From Phycisphaeraceae bacterium (GTDB lineage: Bacteria; Planctomycetota; Phycisphaerae; Phycisphaerales; UBA1924): 64,000 nt of DNA. Positions within the stretch are counted from its first letter, which is position 1. Every line of letters starts with the position of its first letter. Below, piece after piece: positions 53,349 through 63,296 of this stretch. The notes below the pieces were generated by a model. That model saw nothing but the letters and a program-made list of their open reading frames with translations, ran no database searches and was not told the origin of the DNA. Where the stretch lies: contig JAHBXB010000003.1 in assembly GCA_019636655.1 (NCBI GenBank), forward strand, positions 62,001 through 126,000, written 5' to 3'. The translations under genes and the position numbers were made by a program.

Positions 53349-54602
53349 ATGGCCAGCGCCACAGCGCTTCGCCCAGTGCCCGTCGAGTTCTTGGTTCACG
53401 TTGACGACTTTCGGTCGCACAGAATTCCGGGCCTCCCAAATTCAAAGGTCGGTTCCTGCTTCATCCGCGCGGATGAGCTAGTCAAGCACTTGGACCTTGA
53501 CGCGTGGCTCGCCGTCAATCCTCGAGTGCCGACGCGCAGCGCGAAGGACGTCCTCACGGGGCACGTTGTGCGCGGTATTCAGGACACCCTGCGAGAAGCG
53601 CCTGCGGACTTCGCGCTGAAGAACCAGGGCCTGTATCTGCTCGTCCAATCTGTCGGAGAGTATGAGCGGCAACGAGATGGTGGTCGCCTGCGCTTCACGA
53701 TGGCGGACCCACTTGCTCACGGGCTATGCAACGGCGGGCACACCTACGCCGCTGTTCGCGAGTATTCGGAACGTGCAGAGAACCCACAAACGCTTGAAGA
53801 GGTCTGGGTTCGCCTCCATCTCTTCGAGGGGATCGATCCCGACAAGGTGCCGGCGATGGCGGAAGGGCTCAACCGCAGTCGCCAGGTAGATGATCCGAGT
53901 CTGATGAATCTCGAGGGTCAGTTCGAGGCGATACGGAAGGTGCTCCACGGGAAGCCGGGCCACAAGGAGATCGCCTACAGGCAGGGCGACCCGGGCAACT
54001 ACTACATCACCGAGATCATCCGGGCGATCATGTTCTTCAACTGCCAGCGGTTCGACAGCCGCAAGCATCCGAGCACACTGTATCGCCAGCAGAAGCAGAT
54101 GCTGGACGCCTTCCGCGATGATGCGGGCCAGCGCCCGTCTCCCATCGCGCTCGTTGTGCCGCATGTTCACGAGATTCTCGTGCTCATGGACATGATCGCG
54201 CAGGCGACGCCGGCCGCGTGCAAGCGACTCAAGCCCGCGTTCGAGCTCGGTCGCATGAAGGGCGAGCGGGCGGGCGTCCGGGCAGGATCTGCCGCGCATA
54301 AGGACACGCCGCTGTTCTTCCTCGGCACGAAGATGGATCACAAGATCCACACTGGCTGGTTGCTCGTCATGCTTGCTGCGTTCAGAGCCAACGTGCGATG
54401 GGACCTGGCGTCTGGCGTATTCGAATGGAAAACCACGTTGGCAGAGTTGCTCCCGAAAGTCATCGACGGCCTGGTCGCCATCTGCGTCCAGGAGTATCGG
54501 GACAACAAGTCCAAGCCCGACGAGATGGCGCGCAACCCAGCTGTGTACGACCGCTGCTACAAGGAAATCGAGCTGGAACTCTTGCGTTCCGGCATCCGCT
54601 GA
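53349..54602 (+). CDS. AIPR-type (abortive infection phage resistance) protein
   Basis: A 417-residue protein behind AGGAGG at five bases before ATG 53349. Residues 88-140 carry the AIPR core: FALKNQGLYLLVQSVGEY, then LAHGLCNGGHTYAAV with the N-G-x-x-T motif at 128-132. The family gives resistance to phages, often in island contexts; its biochemical action is not settled. The rest is helical with no other motif. It is first in a co-directional cluster with helicase, sigma-like and methyltransferase genes, 110 bases before the helicase. Role in sensing or cell shutdown is inference. Confidence 0.8.
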   Translation: MASATALRPVPVEFLVHVDDFRSHRIPGLPNSKVGSCFIRADELVKHLDLDAWLAVNPRVPTRSAKDVLTGHVVRGIQDTLREAPADFALKNQGLYLLVQSVGEYERQRDGGRLRFTMADPLAHGLCNGGHTYAAVREYSERAENPQTLEEVWVRLHLFEGIDPDKVPAMAEGLNRSRQVDDPSLMNLEGQFEAIRKVLHGKPGHKEIAYRQGDPGNYYITEIIRAIMFFNCQRFDSRKHPSTLYRQQKQMLDAFRDDAGQRPSPIALVVPHVHEILVLMDMIAQATPAACKRLKPAFELGRMKGERAGVRAGSAAHKDTPLFFLGTKMDHKIHTGWLLVMLAAFRANVRWDLASGVFEWKTTLAELLPKVIDGLVAICVQEYRDNKSKPDEMARNPAVYDRCYKEIELELLRSGIR

Positions 54603-54712
54603 TCACTCCCCCGACGTCGCTGCCGCTCTCGGCGAACGGTTGCGACGGATTCGGTCGGAGTCTACCCGTTGGCCGCTCACGCCGATACGCGACCAAGCAT
54701 TGAGGAACGACG

Positions 54713-57700
54713 ATGCCACGGATCTTCGACAACATTGAATCCCGCCTCGGAGACGGCCTGCGCGATGCCCTCGCGAGCGCCGCCAGGGGCGATTTCTGCG
54801 TCGGGTATTTCAATCTGCGGGGCTGGCGGCTGCTGGACTCCCCCGTCGACCACTGGTCCGGATCGGACGACAACTGCTGTCGGCTCCTTGTCGGCATGCA
54901 TCGAACGCCGGAGGAGTCGGTTCGGCTCCTTCATTCCGCCACCCCGACTGACGAGTTGGTCGATCAGGCGACGGCGCGCACCCTGCACAAGCAGATTGCG
55001 GAGGACTTTCGTCGGCAGCTCGCCAGTGGCGTCCCGTCCAACGAGGATGAACTCGGGCTTCGACGGCTGGCCGGCCAGCTTCGTTCCCGTCGAGTTCGCA
55101 CCAAGCTGTTTCTTCGCCATCCCCTGCACGCGAAGCTTTACCTCTGCTTCCGGTCTGACCCGACTAGCCCTTCGATCGGATTCCTCGGATCGAGCAACCT
55201 GACGATGCCGGGACTTCTACGGCAGGGAGAGCTCAATGTTGACGTCTTGGATCACGACGCCTGCGTCAAGCTCGCAAAGTGGTTTGATGACCGCTGGAAC
55301 GATCGGTTCTGCATTGACATCAGCAACGAGCTCGCCGACATCATCGACCAGAGTTGGGCGACGGAACAACAGCTCTCGCCGTATCTGCTCTACCTCAAGA
55401 TCGCATACCACCTGTGCCGCGAGGCTCGCGAGGGGGTGGCTCTCTTTGACCTGCCCACGGCCTTCCGAGGACTCCTGTTCGAGTATCAGGCGAAAGCCGT
55501 GCAGTTGGCGGCGCAGCATCTGAACAGACGCGGGGGCGTAATCCTCGGGGACGTGGTCGGACTCGGCAAGACCATGATGGCATCAGCGCTAGCACGGATG
55601 CTCGAAGACGACCTGGGCATCGAGACGCTGATTCTGTGCCCTCCGAAGCTGCAGCGCATGTGGAACGATTACCGCCAGCGGTTTGGCTTGCGCGCCACCA
55701 TTGTTCCGATCAGCCAGGTGCAACAGCAGCTCCCTGAGTTGCGCCGCCACCGGCTGGTCATCATCGACGAGAGCCACAACCTGCGGAATCGGCAGGGCAA
55801 CAGGTACCTCGCTATCCGAGAGTACCTCGCGCAGAACGAGTCCAAGGTGATCATGCTGTCCGCGACTCCGTACAACAAGTCGTACGGCGACCTCGCGAGT
55901 CAACTGCGCTTGTTCGTGGACTCTGACCAGCCACTGCCGTGTCAGCCTGAAAAGTACGTCGAGGAGATCGGGGAGACCGAGTTCATCCGCAGACACCAGT
56001 GCCGTCCAAACACCATCGATGGCTTTGAGAAGAGCATCCACGCGGATGACTGGCGGCAGTTGATGCAGCTGTATCTTGTGCGCCGCACTCGGGGGTTCAT
56101 CCGTCAGCACTACGCTCAGCGCGACGGCACGAACGGTCGGGAGTACCTGACGCTCGCTGACGGCACTCGCAACTACTTCCCCGACCGTGTCCCCAAGGTC
56201 GTGAAGTTCGAGTGCCGCGAGAATGACCCCACGGACCAGTACGCCACGCTCTATTCGCCAGCAGTAGTTCAAGCGTTGAGCACCCTTCACCTGCCGCGAT
56301 ACGGGCTCAAAAACTACCTGGTTGACCCGATTCCACAGGGCATCACGGCCGACGAGCAGCGGGCAATCGACGGCCTGTCGAGAGCCGGACAACGCATGAT
56401 GGGGTTCTGCCGAGTGGGTTTGTTCAAGCGACTGGAGAGCAGCGGCGGCTCCTTCATCCTGTCGCTGGAACGCCACATCCTCCGGAATGCCCTTGCCCAG
56501 CACGCGCTCGATAACGGGTTGCCGCTGCCAATTGGCAAGTCCGACTTTGGGGAGTTTGATCCCTCGCAAACAGATGGTGACGCAGAGCCCTCGCTCTTCG
56601 AGAGCGAGAACGGTGAAGCCGACGATCCCGTCGCCGCCGTGGCCGAGCCCCGCCATCCGACCCGCGACTTCATCCGTTCCAAGGCCGCGGAGCTGTATGC
56701 CCTCTACCGAGATCGCTACGCGAGCCGGTTCCGCTGGCTCCCCTCGGGATTGTTCACCCACGATCTGTCTGAACATCTTCGCCAAGACAGTGATCGCCTC
56801 CTCGCGATCTGTGACGAAGTTGGGCCGTGGCGGCACGCCGAGGACGCGAAGCTCAACGCACTCACAGTCTTATTGCAGTCAACGCATTCGAGCGAGAAGG
56901 TGCTCGTGTTCACCCAATATGCTGACACCGCGGACTTCCTCGTGCGCGAGCTTCAGCGCCGTGGTGTGAGCAGCGTGGCCGCGGCGACGGGCAACAGTTC
57001 CGAAGACCCCACGACGCTGGCGTACCGATTTAGCCCCAGGAGCAATCTTCGCCGGCCTGGACAGGACGGTGACGAGCTTCGTGTCCTCGTTGCGACGGAT
57101 GTGCTGAGCGAGGGGCAGAACCTCCAAGATGCCCATGTGGTTGTGAACTACGACCTTCCGTGGGCCATCATCCGGCTCATTCAGAGGGCGGGCCGCGTGG
57201 ATCGCATTGGCCAACAGTCACCGACAATCCTCTGTTACAGCTTCATGCCCGCGGAGGGTGTGGACACGATCATCCGTCTCCGGACTCGCATTCGCGCCCG
57301 TCTGCGCCAAAACGCGGAGGTCGTGGGGACGGACGAGGCCTTCTTCGAGGACGAGGCCCCGGAGACCGTGATTCGTGACCTCTACAACGAACGGTCGGGC
57401 GTCCTGAACGATGCAGACGGGGGCGAGACGGACCTCGCGTCGTATGCCTACGGCATCTGGAAGGACGCCAAGGAGCGCGACCCGTCGCTGGAGAAGATCG
57501 TGCCGGCGCTGCCGGACGTGGTCTACACCGCCAAGGCAGCCCCACCGGATGCACTCGGGCCGGGCGCAATCGTCTATGTTCGGACCGGTGACGACGTTGA
57601 CGCCCTCGCTCGCGTCAACCCCGAAGGAAAGGTCATCAGCATGTCCCAGCGGGCGATTCTCGACACCGCTGCCTGTTCGCCGGATGCACCGGCGGCTCCG

Positions 57701-58084
57701 CGAGGGGCTTGGCACCACGCAGCGGTGGCGGCGGGTACGTCGCACCTGCTGACAGAGCAGAAGCGCATCGGCGGCCAACTGGGTGGACGCTCGGGTGCTC
57801 GGTTCAGGGTCTACGACCGGCTTAACCGCTTTGTACAGGAACGCGCCGGCACGCTGTTCGTCACGGATGAACTGAAGCGGGCGATCGAAGATGTCTACCG
57901 CACGCCCCTTCGTCCGGTAGCGACCGAAACCCTCAACCGCCAGCTCAAGAGCGGCATCGCCGATGAAGACCTCGCCTCTCTCGTCGTAGCCATGCGTGCC
58001 GAAGGACGGCTCACGGTGCCGGACGACCAGAGGCGAGACCTCCAGCCTCGCCTCATCTGTTCCCTCGGCCTCGTTCAGGGGTAA
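54713..58084 (+). CDS. PLD-nuclease-like and SNF2-type helicase fusion
   Basis: A 1123-residue protein. Residues 1-200 look like a phospholipase-D-type nuclease with one H-x-K element at 139-141 (HPLHAKLYLCF) and GFLGSSNLTMPGL at 156-168. A superfamily 2 helicase follows: Walker A GDVVGLGKT (279-287), DESH box (352-355), MLSATPYN in motif III, and a helicase C-terminal half with RAGRVDRIGQ at about 825. An acidic linker lies at about 615-650. The C-terminal 130 residues are unrecognised. Such enzymes track along DNA in restriction and anti-phage systems. It starts 110 bases after the AIPR gene and ends two bases before the sigma-like gene. Confidence 0.88.
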   Translation: MPRIFDNIESRLGDGLRDALASAARGDFCVGYFNLRGWRLLDSPVDHWSGSDDNCCRLLVGMHRTPEESVRLLHSATPTDELVDQATARTLHKQIAEDFRRQLASGVPSNEDELGLRRLAGQLRSRRVRTKLFLRHPLHAKLYLCFRSDPTSPSIGFLGSSNLTMPGLLRQGELNVDVLDHDACVKLAKWFDDRWNDRFCIDISNELADIIDQSWATEQQLSPYLLYLKIAYHLCREAREGVALFDLPTAFRGLLFEYQAKAVQLAAQHLNRRGGVILGDVVGLGKTMMASALARMLEDDLGIETLILCPPKLQRMWNDYRQRFGLRATIVPISQVQQQLPELRRHRLVIIDESHNLRNRQGNRYLAIREYLAQNESKVIMLSATPYNKSYGDLASQLRLFVDSDQPLPCQPEKYVEEIGETEFIRRHQCRPNTIDGFEKSIHADDWRQLMQLYLVRRTRGFIRQHYAQRDGTNGREYLTLADGTRNYFPDRVPKVVKFECRENDPTDQYATLYSPAVVQALSTLHLPRYGLKNYLVDPIPQGITADEQRAIDGLSRAGQRMMGFCRVGLFKRLESSGGSFILSLERHILRNALAQHALDNGLPLPIGKSDFGEFDPSQTDGDAEPSLFESENGEADDPVAAVAEPRHPTRDFIRSKAAELYALYRDRYASRFRWLPSGLFTHDLSEHLRQDSDRLLAICDEVGPWRHAEDAKLNALTVLLQSTHSSEKVLVFTQYADTADFLVRELQRRGVSSVAAATGNSSEDPTTLAYRFSPRSNLRRPGQDGDELRVLVATDVLSEGQNLQDAHVVVNYDLPWAIIRLIQRAGRVDRIGQQSPTILCYSFMPAEGVDTIIRLRTRIRARLRQNAEVVGTDEAFFEDEAPETVIRDLYNERSGVLNDADGGETDLASYAYGIWKDAKERDPSLEKIVPALPDVVYTAKAAPPDALGPGAIVYVRTGDDVDALARVNPEGKVISMSQRAILDTAACSPDAPAAPRGAWHHAAVAAGTSHLLTEQKRIGGQLGGRSGARFRVYDRLNRFVQERAGTLFVTDELKRAIEDVYRTPLRPVATETLNRQLKSGIADEDLASLVVAMRAEGRLTVPDDQRRDLQPRLICSLGLVQG

Positions 58085-58086
58085 GC

Positions 58087-59919
58087 GTGCAAAGCGTCCG
58101 GGACCATCTCGCTCGCCACTCGTTCCGCAACCTCTTCATTGAGGAGTTGGGATGGGATATCGCATCCGGCGACGCCACGGCAATCGCAGGTCCCACCTCG
58201 TTTACGCTGCGGCGCATCGCACACAAGCGAGGGGTTCAGGCGTTCACCTGCGAACTGACGCCCGAACAGTTGACCGATCGGAAGCTCCTCCGCACGATCG
58301 AGGCGCAGCTGTCTCAGCAGGCGGTGGAGCATGTCGCCATTTACTTCTGTGAACACCTTCGGCAACAGTGCTGGCAATGGGCCGCCGTCGGCCCCTCGGG
58401 CAAGCGACTGCGACATCGCGAGCACCCGTTCACCAGTCGCGTTCCGTCAGACAAGGTCGTCGCGAGGATTCAGGCACTCGCCATTGCATTTGAGGCGGAG
58501 GACGCCACGACACTGTCCGACGTGTCCGCCCGGCTCAGAACCTCTTTCGATAATGATCCGGAGTTCTCCAGCTTCTTTCGAGGTGCCCGCTGGCGTGTGC
58601 TCAGCGACGCGCTCCACCGGCGCTGGCTGCAGACCCAGACGGATGCGGACCTGAACGCCTTTCTCTCGATCCACCTACCCTTGCTCCCCTGGGCGGCAAA
58701 GAAGTTCGCTCCGCGACGGATGGAACAGGAGGATGCCGCAGCAGTCGCGTTCTTCGCCCTGCGCAGGGCTGCCCAGCAGTTCGACCCCGATCACGGTGCG
58801 CAGTTTTCAACTTACGCCACGAAGGCGATGATGCAGTGGATCGGACGACTGGCACCGGTCTACACCGACATGATCAAATGTCGGAGTCACCGGTGCCGTG
58901 TATTCCGCCAATGCGAGCGCCAGGCCGAGCGGCTTGCCGTGACCTCGGGAGAGTGGCGTGGACGCCGCCTGCTCGAGGTGCTGACACTGCGCAGAACAAC
59001 GCAGCCCGCCAGCGTGTTCCGCGCTGTACGGCACATCGACACACTGGATGATCGGTCTGCGCCGTTTCGACGCATGCTGAATGAGCGGCCAGACGACGTG
59101 CCCACCCCTCTTGAACGGATGCTGCACGAAGAGCGAGTTGTTCGAATCCCCGACGTCCTGGCACGCCTGCCGGCCCGCGATGCCGCCATCGTGCAACAGC
59201 GGTTCGGACTCGATGGCAGCGGCGTGGAGGCAACCCTCGAGCAGATAGGAGCCGTACATCGCCTGACCAAGGAGCGGGTGCGACAGATACTTCTTCGGGT
59301 TATCGACGACTTGCGCGACCTGTTCGACGAGCCGACAGAGAGCGAAATCACGAATCGTGCCGCGTGGATGCGAAGGTCTCTGGCGGAAAGCGAGGTTCTC
59401 GCCCCCATGCTTGCTGTTCCTGGCACGGATGTCACCCCGATCCAGAGAGAGCGGGCGATGCCCCTCGCCGCTCGTTCCGCCACATACACGCTCACCCTTC
59501 AAGCCGCTCCTGCACCCAAGCTCTTTGACGGCATTCTGGCGCCGCTACCGGCCAACGGTACTGAGCATCCGGCGGTCCCGGTCGCCGCGGACAATGGTCA
59601 CTCAAGTGAGCTGGCCGACATTCCGGCGATTCCCCAGAACAGCGACATCGACCGAGTTCAGACCGCGCTTCAAGCCGCTGCTGCGGCTGGCGGGATGCTG
59701 GTCACAGAACTCATCACGACGCTGGGAATCAACGGTGGGCGCGTCCGTGCGGCCGTACATGGCCTCGCCAAGTCCGGCGAGGCAGAGCGAGGCCATGACC
59801 TGCGTTGGCGGCTGGTCACACCCAAAGTCGCTCCGACGGCTCCCCAGCCCGCACCGCCATCAATTCGATCCAACCATTCGCTCACGCCTCTGCCATCGCT
59901 ATTCGACGCGCACTCCTGA
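58087..59919 (+). CDS. Sigma-70-like protein with defence-type N-terminal domain and C-terminal winged helix
   Basis: A 610-residue protein from GTG 58087, with AGGGG upstream and two bases after the helicase stop. Residues 8-156 match the N-terminus of the methyltransferase next door. Residues 193-260 are like sigma region 2, with QQFDPDHGAQFSTYATKAMM. Residues 318-348 resemble the region 3 linker (DDRSAPFRRMLNERPDD). Residues 350-412 are like region 4, with LPARDAAIVQQRFGLDG and LEQIGAVHRLTKERVRQIL. Residues 520-576 look like a winged helix. The sigma domain may recruit RNA polymerase to the cluster or be used as a DNA binder. Not a housekeeping sigma. No closely matching architecture is known to me. 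Confidence 0.8.
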   Translation: MQSVRDHLARHSFRNLFIEELGWDIASGDATAIAGPTSFTLRRIAHKRGVQAFTCELTPEQLTDRKLLRTIEAQLSQQAVEHVAIYFCEHLRQQCWQWAAVGPSGKRLRHREHPFTSRVPSDKVVARIQALAIAFEAEDATTLSDVSARLRTSFDNDPEFSSFFRGARWRVLSDALHRRWLQTQTDADLNAFLSIHLPLLPWAAKKFAPRRMEQEDAAAVAFFALRRAAQQFDPDHGAQFSTYATKAMMQWIGRLAPVYTDMIKCRSHRCRVFRQCERQAERLAVTSGEWRGRRLLEVLTLRRTTQPASVFRAVRHIDTLDDRSAPFRRMLNERPDDVPTPLERMLHEERVVRIPDVLARLPARDAAIVQQRFGLDGSGVEATLEQIGAVHRLTKERVRQILLRVIDDLRDLFDEPTESEITNRAAWMRRSLAESEVLAPMLAVPGTDVTPIQRERAMPLAARSATYTLTLQAAPAPKLFDGILAPLPANGTEHPAVPVAADNGHSSELADIPAIPQNSDIDRVQTALQAAAAAGGMLVTELITTLGINGGRVRAAVHGLAKSGEAERGHDLRWRLVTPKVAPTAPQPAPPSIRSNHSLTPLPSLFDAHS

Positions 59920-59939
59920 ATGCCCGGGGCACATCCGCC

Positions 59940-62900
59940 ATGAGTCATGCCGCCATCGATCCTGAACCCGTTCGTCGCCTACTCGATGGGCATGACTTTG
60001 TAGCGCTGTTCCGCGAGCATCTGGGCTGGGATCGGCACGACCACACGATGGACGTTCCGGTCGGCTCGCACACCTTCCGGCTCGGAGCCGTCGCGGAGAA
60101 GCGGAACTTCGCCGTCTACCTGTGTTCGCCCGATCCCCGGGGTCGCGTGCCCGATCGAACCACTCGCGACGCCATCGAGCGTGTGCTCGCGAAGACCGCC
60201 CACGAGCACCTCGTCATCTTCGCCGACAAGGATCGCCGCCACCAGGTATGGATGTGGGTCCGCCGCGTCCCGGGCAAGCCCGCCAGTCAGCAGTCTTACG
60301 AGTGGTTCAAGGGCCAGCCCACCGGCCAAATCCTCCAACGCGTCTTGCCCACGCTCGCCATCGCCTTCGAGGATGACGACACGACCACCCTTCCGGACGT
60401 GCGCGCCAGGGTCGCCGCGGCGTTCGATGTCGAGAAGGTCACCAAGAAGTTCTTCGAGCGCTTCCAGAAGGAACACGCAGCGTTCCACAAGTTCATCGAC
60501 GGCATCAAGGTCGCCGCCGACCGTGACTGGTACGCCTCAGTGATGCTGAACCGGCTGATGTTCTGCTACTTCATCCAGAAGAAGGGGCTGCTCGACGGTG
60601 ATCGTGACTACTTGCGCAACCGGCTCTCCCGCCTTCAGACCACCAAGGGGAAGGACAAGTTCTGGACCTTCTACCAGCACTTTCTGCTGCGGCTGTTCCA
60701 CGAGGGGCTTAGCACCAAGCCCGCCCAACGTTCGAAGGACCTGGATGCGCTCATCGGCCGCATCCCTTACCTGAACGGCGGCCTGTTCGATATCCACGAG
60801 ATCGAGGAGCGGTACGACGACATCCAGATCCCGGACGCCGCGTTCGAGAAGCTCTTCAAGTTCTTCGACGAGTACCGCTGGCACCTGGACGAGCGCCCGC
60901 TGCGCGAGAACAACGAGATCAACCCCGACGTCCTCGGCTACATCTTCGAGAAGTACATCAACCAGAAGCAGATGGGGGCCTACTACACGAAGGAAGACAT
61001 CACCGGGTACATCTCGCAGAACACGATCATCCCCTACATCCTCGATCAGGCCGCAGCGGCCTGTACCATCGCGTTCGTGCCGCCTGCCGCCCCGAACGCG
61101 GGTGGCTCCGTCTGGCGGCTCCTCCAGGACGATCCCGACCGCTATCTCTACGAACCCGTCCGGCGCGGCGTCATTGACGACACTGGCGACGTGGTGCCGC
61201 TGCCGGAAGAGATCGCGGCGGGTGTGGACAATGTCTCCAAGCGGGGCGGGTGGAACAAACCGGCCACCGACCCCTTCGGGCTGCCGACCGAGACGTGGCG
61301 CGAGCATGTCGCCAGGCGAGAGCGGTGCCTGGACCTCCGGCGCAAGCTTGCCGCCGGGGAGGTGTCCGCGGTCAATGACCTGGTGACCCTCAACCTCGAC
61401 ATCCGACAGTTTGCGGCGGACGTCATCGAGCGCTGCGAAGGGCCGGATCTTCTGAGGGCCATGTGGAAGGCCGTCGAGTCCGTCACCGTGCTCGACCCGA
61501 CGTGCGGCTCCGGCGCGTTCCTGTTCGCGGCCCTGAATGTTCTGGAACCCCTCTACGAGGCGTGCCTTGACCGCATGGGCGCGTTCCTCGACACGCTGGC
61601 CCGCGATGCGGCCGCCGCCGCTGAGGGAAAGGGGCGCGCCCCAGCCCCGGACACGTTCGCCGACTTCTGCCGCATCCTGGACCGCGTCGGGGACCATCCA
61701 AACCGCCGTTACTTCATCCTCAAATCCATCATCGTCAACAACCTCTACGGCGTGGACCTCATGGAGGAGGCGTGCGAGATCTGCAAGCTGCGACTCTTCC
61801 TCAAGCTCGTCGCGCAGGTCGAGGAAGGTCTCATTGAAAAGATCGAACCTCTTCCGGACATCGACTTCAACATCCGATCCGGCAACACCCTGGTCGGCTT
61901 TGCAAACCTGCAATCGGTCCGTGCCGCACTCGCAGGCAGGCTTGATTTCGGCGGCGAGTTCGACCGCATATCGCAACAAGCCACTGCGGCCGCAGCGGAG
62001 TTTGAGCGGTTTCGCAACGCTCAGACGGCATACAACGCCGACGTCGCGGCACTCGTCGCTACGAAGCAAGCGCTACGCCAACAGCTACGAACGCTGGAGG
62101 GGTCCCTGAACGTGCTGCTGGCTGGCGAATACGGAGTGCCCGTCGATCGAGCGGGCGCGCTCGACAAATGGCGATCCCGCTATCAGCCGTTTCACTGGAG
62201 CGTTGACTTTCACGCGATCATGGTTACCGGCGGGTTGTCTATTATCATTGGCAACCCCCCGTACATCGAACTCAAGGAGCTGAAGGGCTACACGGTGCGT
62301 GGGTATGCGACCGAGCCCGCTGGGAATCTCTACGCGCTGGTCATCGAGCAATGCCTGAGTCTACTTAGTCCGCAGGGCCGACTCGGGATGATCGTTCCAG
62401 TGTCGTCGATCTCGACTGAGCGCTACGAGTCACTCCAACGACTGCTCACCGCGCGTGCGCTGTGGTATAGCGCGTACGACGACAGGCCGTCACGACTGTT
62501 CGATGGGTTAGAGCACATCCGTCTCACAATCCACCTCGTCGCCCCGCCCGATGCGGCCCCCTCCATGATGGCCACGCGATACCACAAGTGGTCGGCTACG
62601 GAGCGCCCCACTCTGTTTGAGCGACTGGCGTATGTGCCGGCAACGCCGTGCCTCGTGCCGGGCACTCTTCCCAAGTTGAACTTTCACACTGAACGCTCGA
62701 TTATCGCACGACTACAGACCTGTCGGCATCGTTTGTCGGAGTTCATCAGCCGGAATGGACGCCACAGCATCTACTACTCGCGCAAGGTGGGCTACTTTCT
62801 CCAAGTATTGAACTTCGAACCCGAAGTGCTGGACGGTCAAGGGGAACGGCGTCCTCCTTCGGAATTCAAAGAGCTGTCGTTTCGTACTCGCGCTGAAGCG

Positions 62901-63296
62901 GACGCCGCATTGTGCTGCCTGAACTCAAACCTCTTCTACTGGTTCGTCACGGTCTTCTCTGACTGTCGCCACCTCAACCGAAGGGAGGTCGAGGCATTCC
63001 CATTCGACCTCGGTGTGTTGTCTGCAGCTCAAAGCGAACGATCGAGTGCTCTGGCCAGAACGCTCATGAACGACCTACGGGCACATTCAGAGCAGCGGCG
63101 CATGAAGTTCAAGCACGACCACCTGACGGTGCAGTGCATCATCCCGAAGCGAAGCAAGGCGGTGATTGACACGATCGACCTGTGGCTGGCAGAAGTTCTT
63201 GGACTCTCTGCAGTAGAGGCCGACTTCGTCATGAACTACGACTTCAAGTACCGTATGGGGGACTCGGCCGCGGACGAGGAGGAGGATGAGGAATGA
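59940..63296 (+). CDS. Eco57I-class DNA methyltransferase/restriction enzyme
   Basis: A 1118-residue protein started at ATG 59940, 20 bases after the sigma-like stop. The N-terminal domain (14-165) is shared with the sigma-like protein. Residues 360-400 contain NPDVLGYIFEKYINQKQMGA and the Y-Y-T-K-E element typical of this class. Motif I VLDPTCGSGAFLF is at 517-529 and the catalytic NPPY at 772-775, with a 240-residue helical insert between them. The last 300 residues are a likely target-recognition domain. It would methylate adenine and may also cut through its N-terminal part. An acidic tail (EEEDEE) ends it. Confidence 0.9.
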   Translation: MSHAAIDPEPVRRLLDGHDFVALFREHLGWDRHDHTMDVPVGSHTFRLGAVAEKRNFAVYLCSPDPRGRVPDRTTRDAIERVLAKTAHEHLVIFADKDRRHQVWMWVRRVPGKPASQQSYEWFKGQPTGQILQRVLPTLAIAFEDDDTTTLPDVRARVAAAFDVEKVTKKFFERFQKEHAAFHKFIDGIKVAADRDWYASVMLNRLMFCYFIQKKGLLDGDRDYLRNRLSRLQTTKGKDKFWTFYQHFLLRLFHEGLSTKPAQRSKDLDALIGRIPYLNGGLFDIHEIEERYDDIQIPDAAFEKLFKFFDEYRWHLDERPLRENNEINPDVLGYIFEKYINQKQMGAYYTKEDITGYISQNTIIPYILDQAAAACTIAFVPPAAPNAGGSVWRLLQDDPDRYLYEPVRRGVIDDTGDVVPLPEEIAAGVDNVSKRGGWNKPATDPFGLPTETWREHVARRERCLDLRRKLAAGEVSAVNDLVTLNLDIRQFAADVIERCEGPDLLRAMWKAVESVTVLDPTCGSGAFLFAALNVLEPLYEACLDRMGAFLDTLARDAAAAAEGKGRAPAPDTFADFCRILDRVGDHPNRRYFILKSIIVNNLYGVDLMEEACEICKLRLFLKLVAQVEEGLIEKIEPLPDIDFNIRSGNTLVGFANLQSVRAALAGRLDFGGEFDRISQQATAAAAEFERFRNAQTAYNADVAALVATKQALRQQLRTLEGSLNVLLAGEYGVPVDRAGALDKWRSRYQPFHWSVDFHAIMVTGGLSIIIGNPPYIELKELKGYTVRGYATEPAGNLYALVIEQCLSLLSPQGRLGMIVPVSSISTERYESLQRLLTARALWYSAYDDRPSRLFDGLEHIRLTIHLVAPPDAAPSMMATRYHKWSATERPTLFERLAYVPATPCLVPGTLPKLNFHTERSIIARLQTCRHRLSEFISRNGRHSIYYSRKVGYFLQVLNFEPEVLDGQGERRPPSEFKELSFRTRAEADAALCCLNSNLFYWFVTVFSDCRHLNRREVEAFPFDLGVLSAAQSERSSALARTLMNDLRAHSEQRRMKFKHDHLTVQCIIPKRSKAVIDTIDLWLAEVLGLSAVEADFVMNYDFKYRMGDSAADEEEDEE

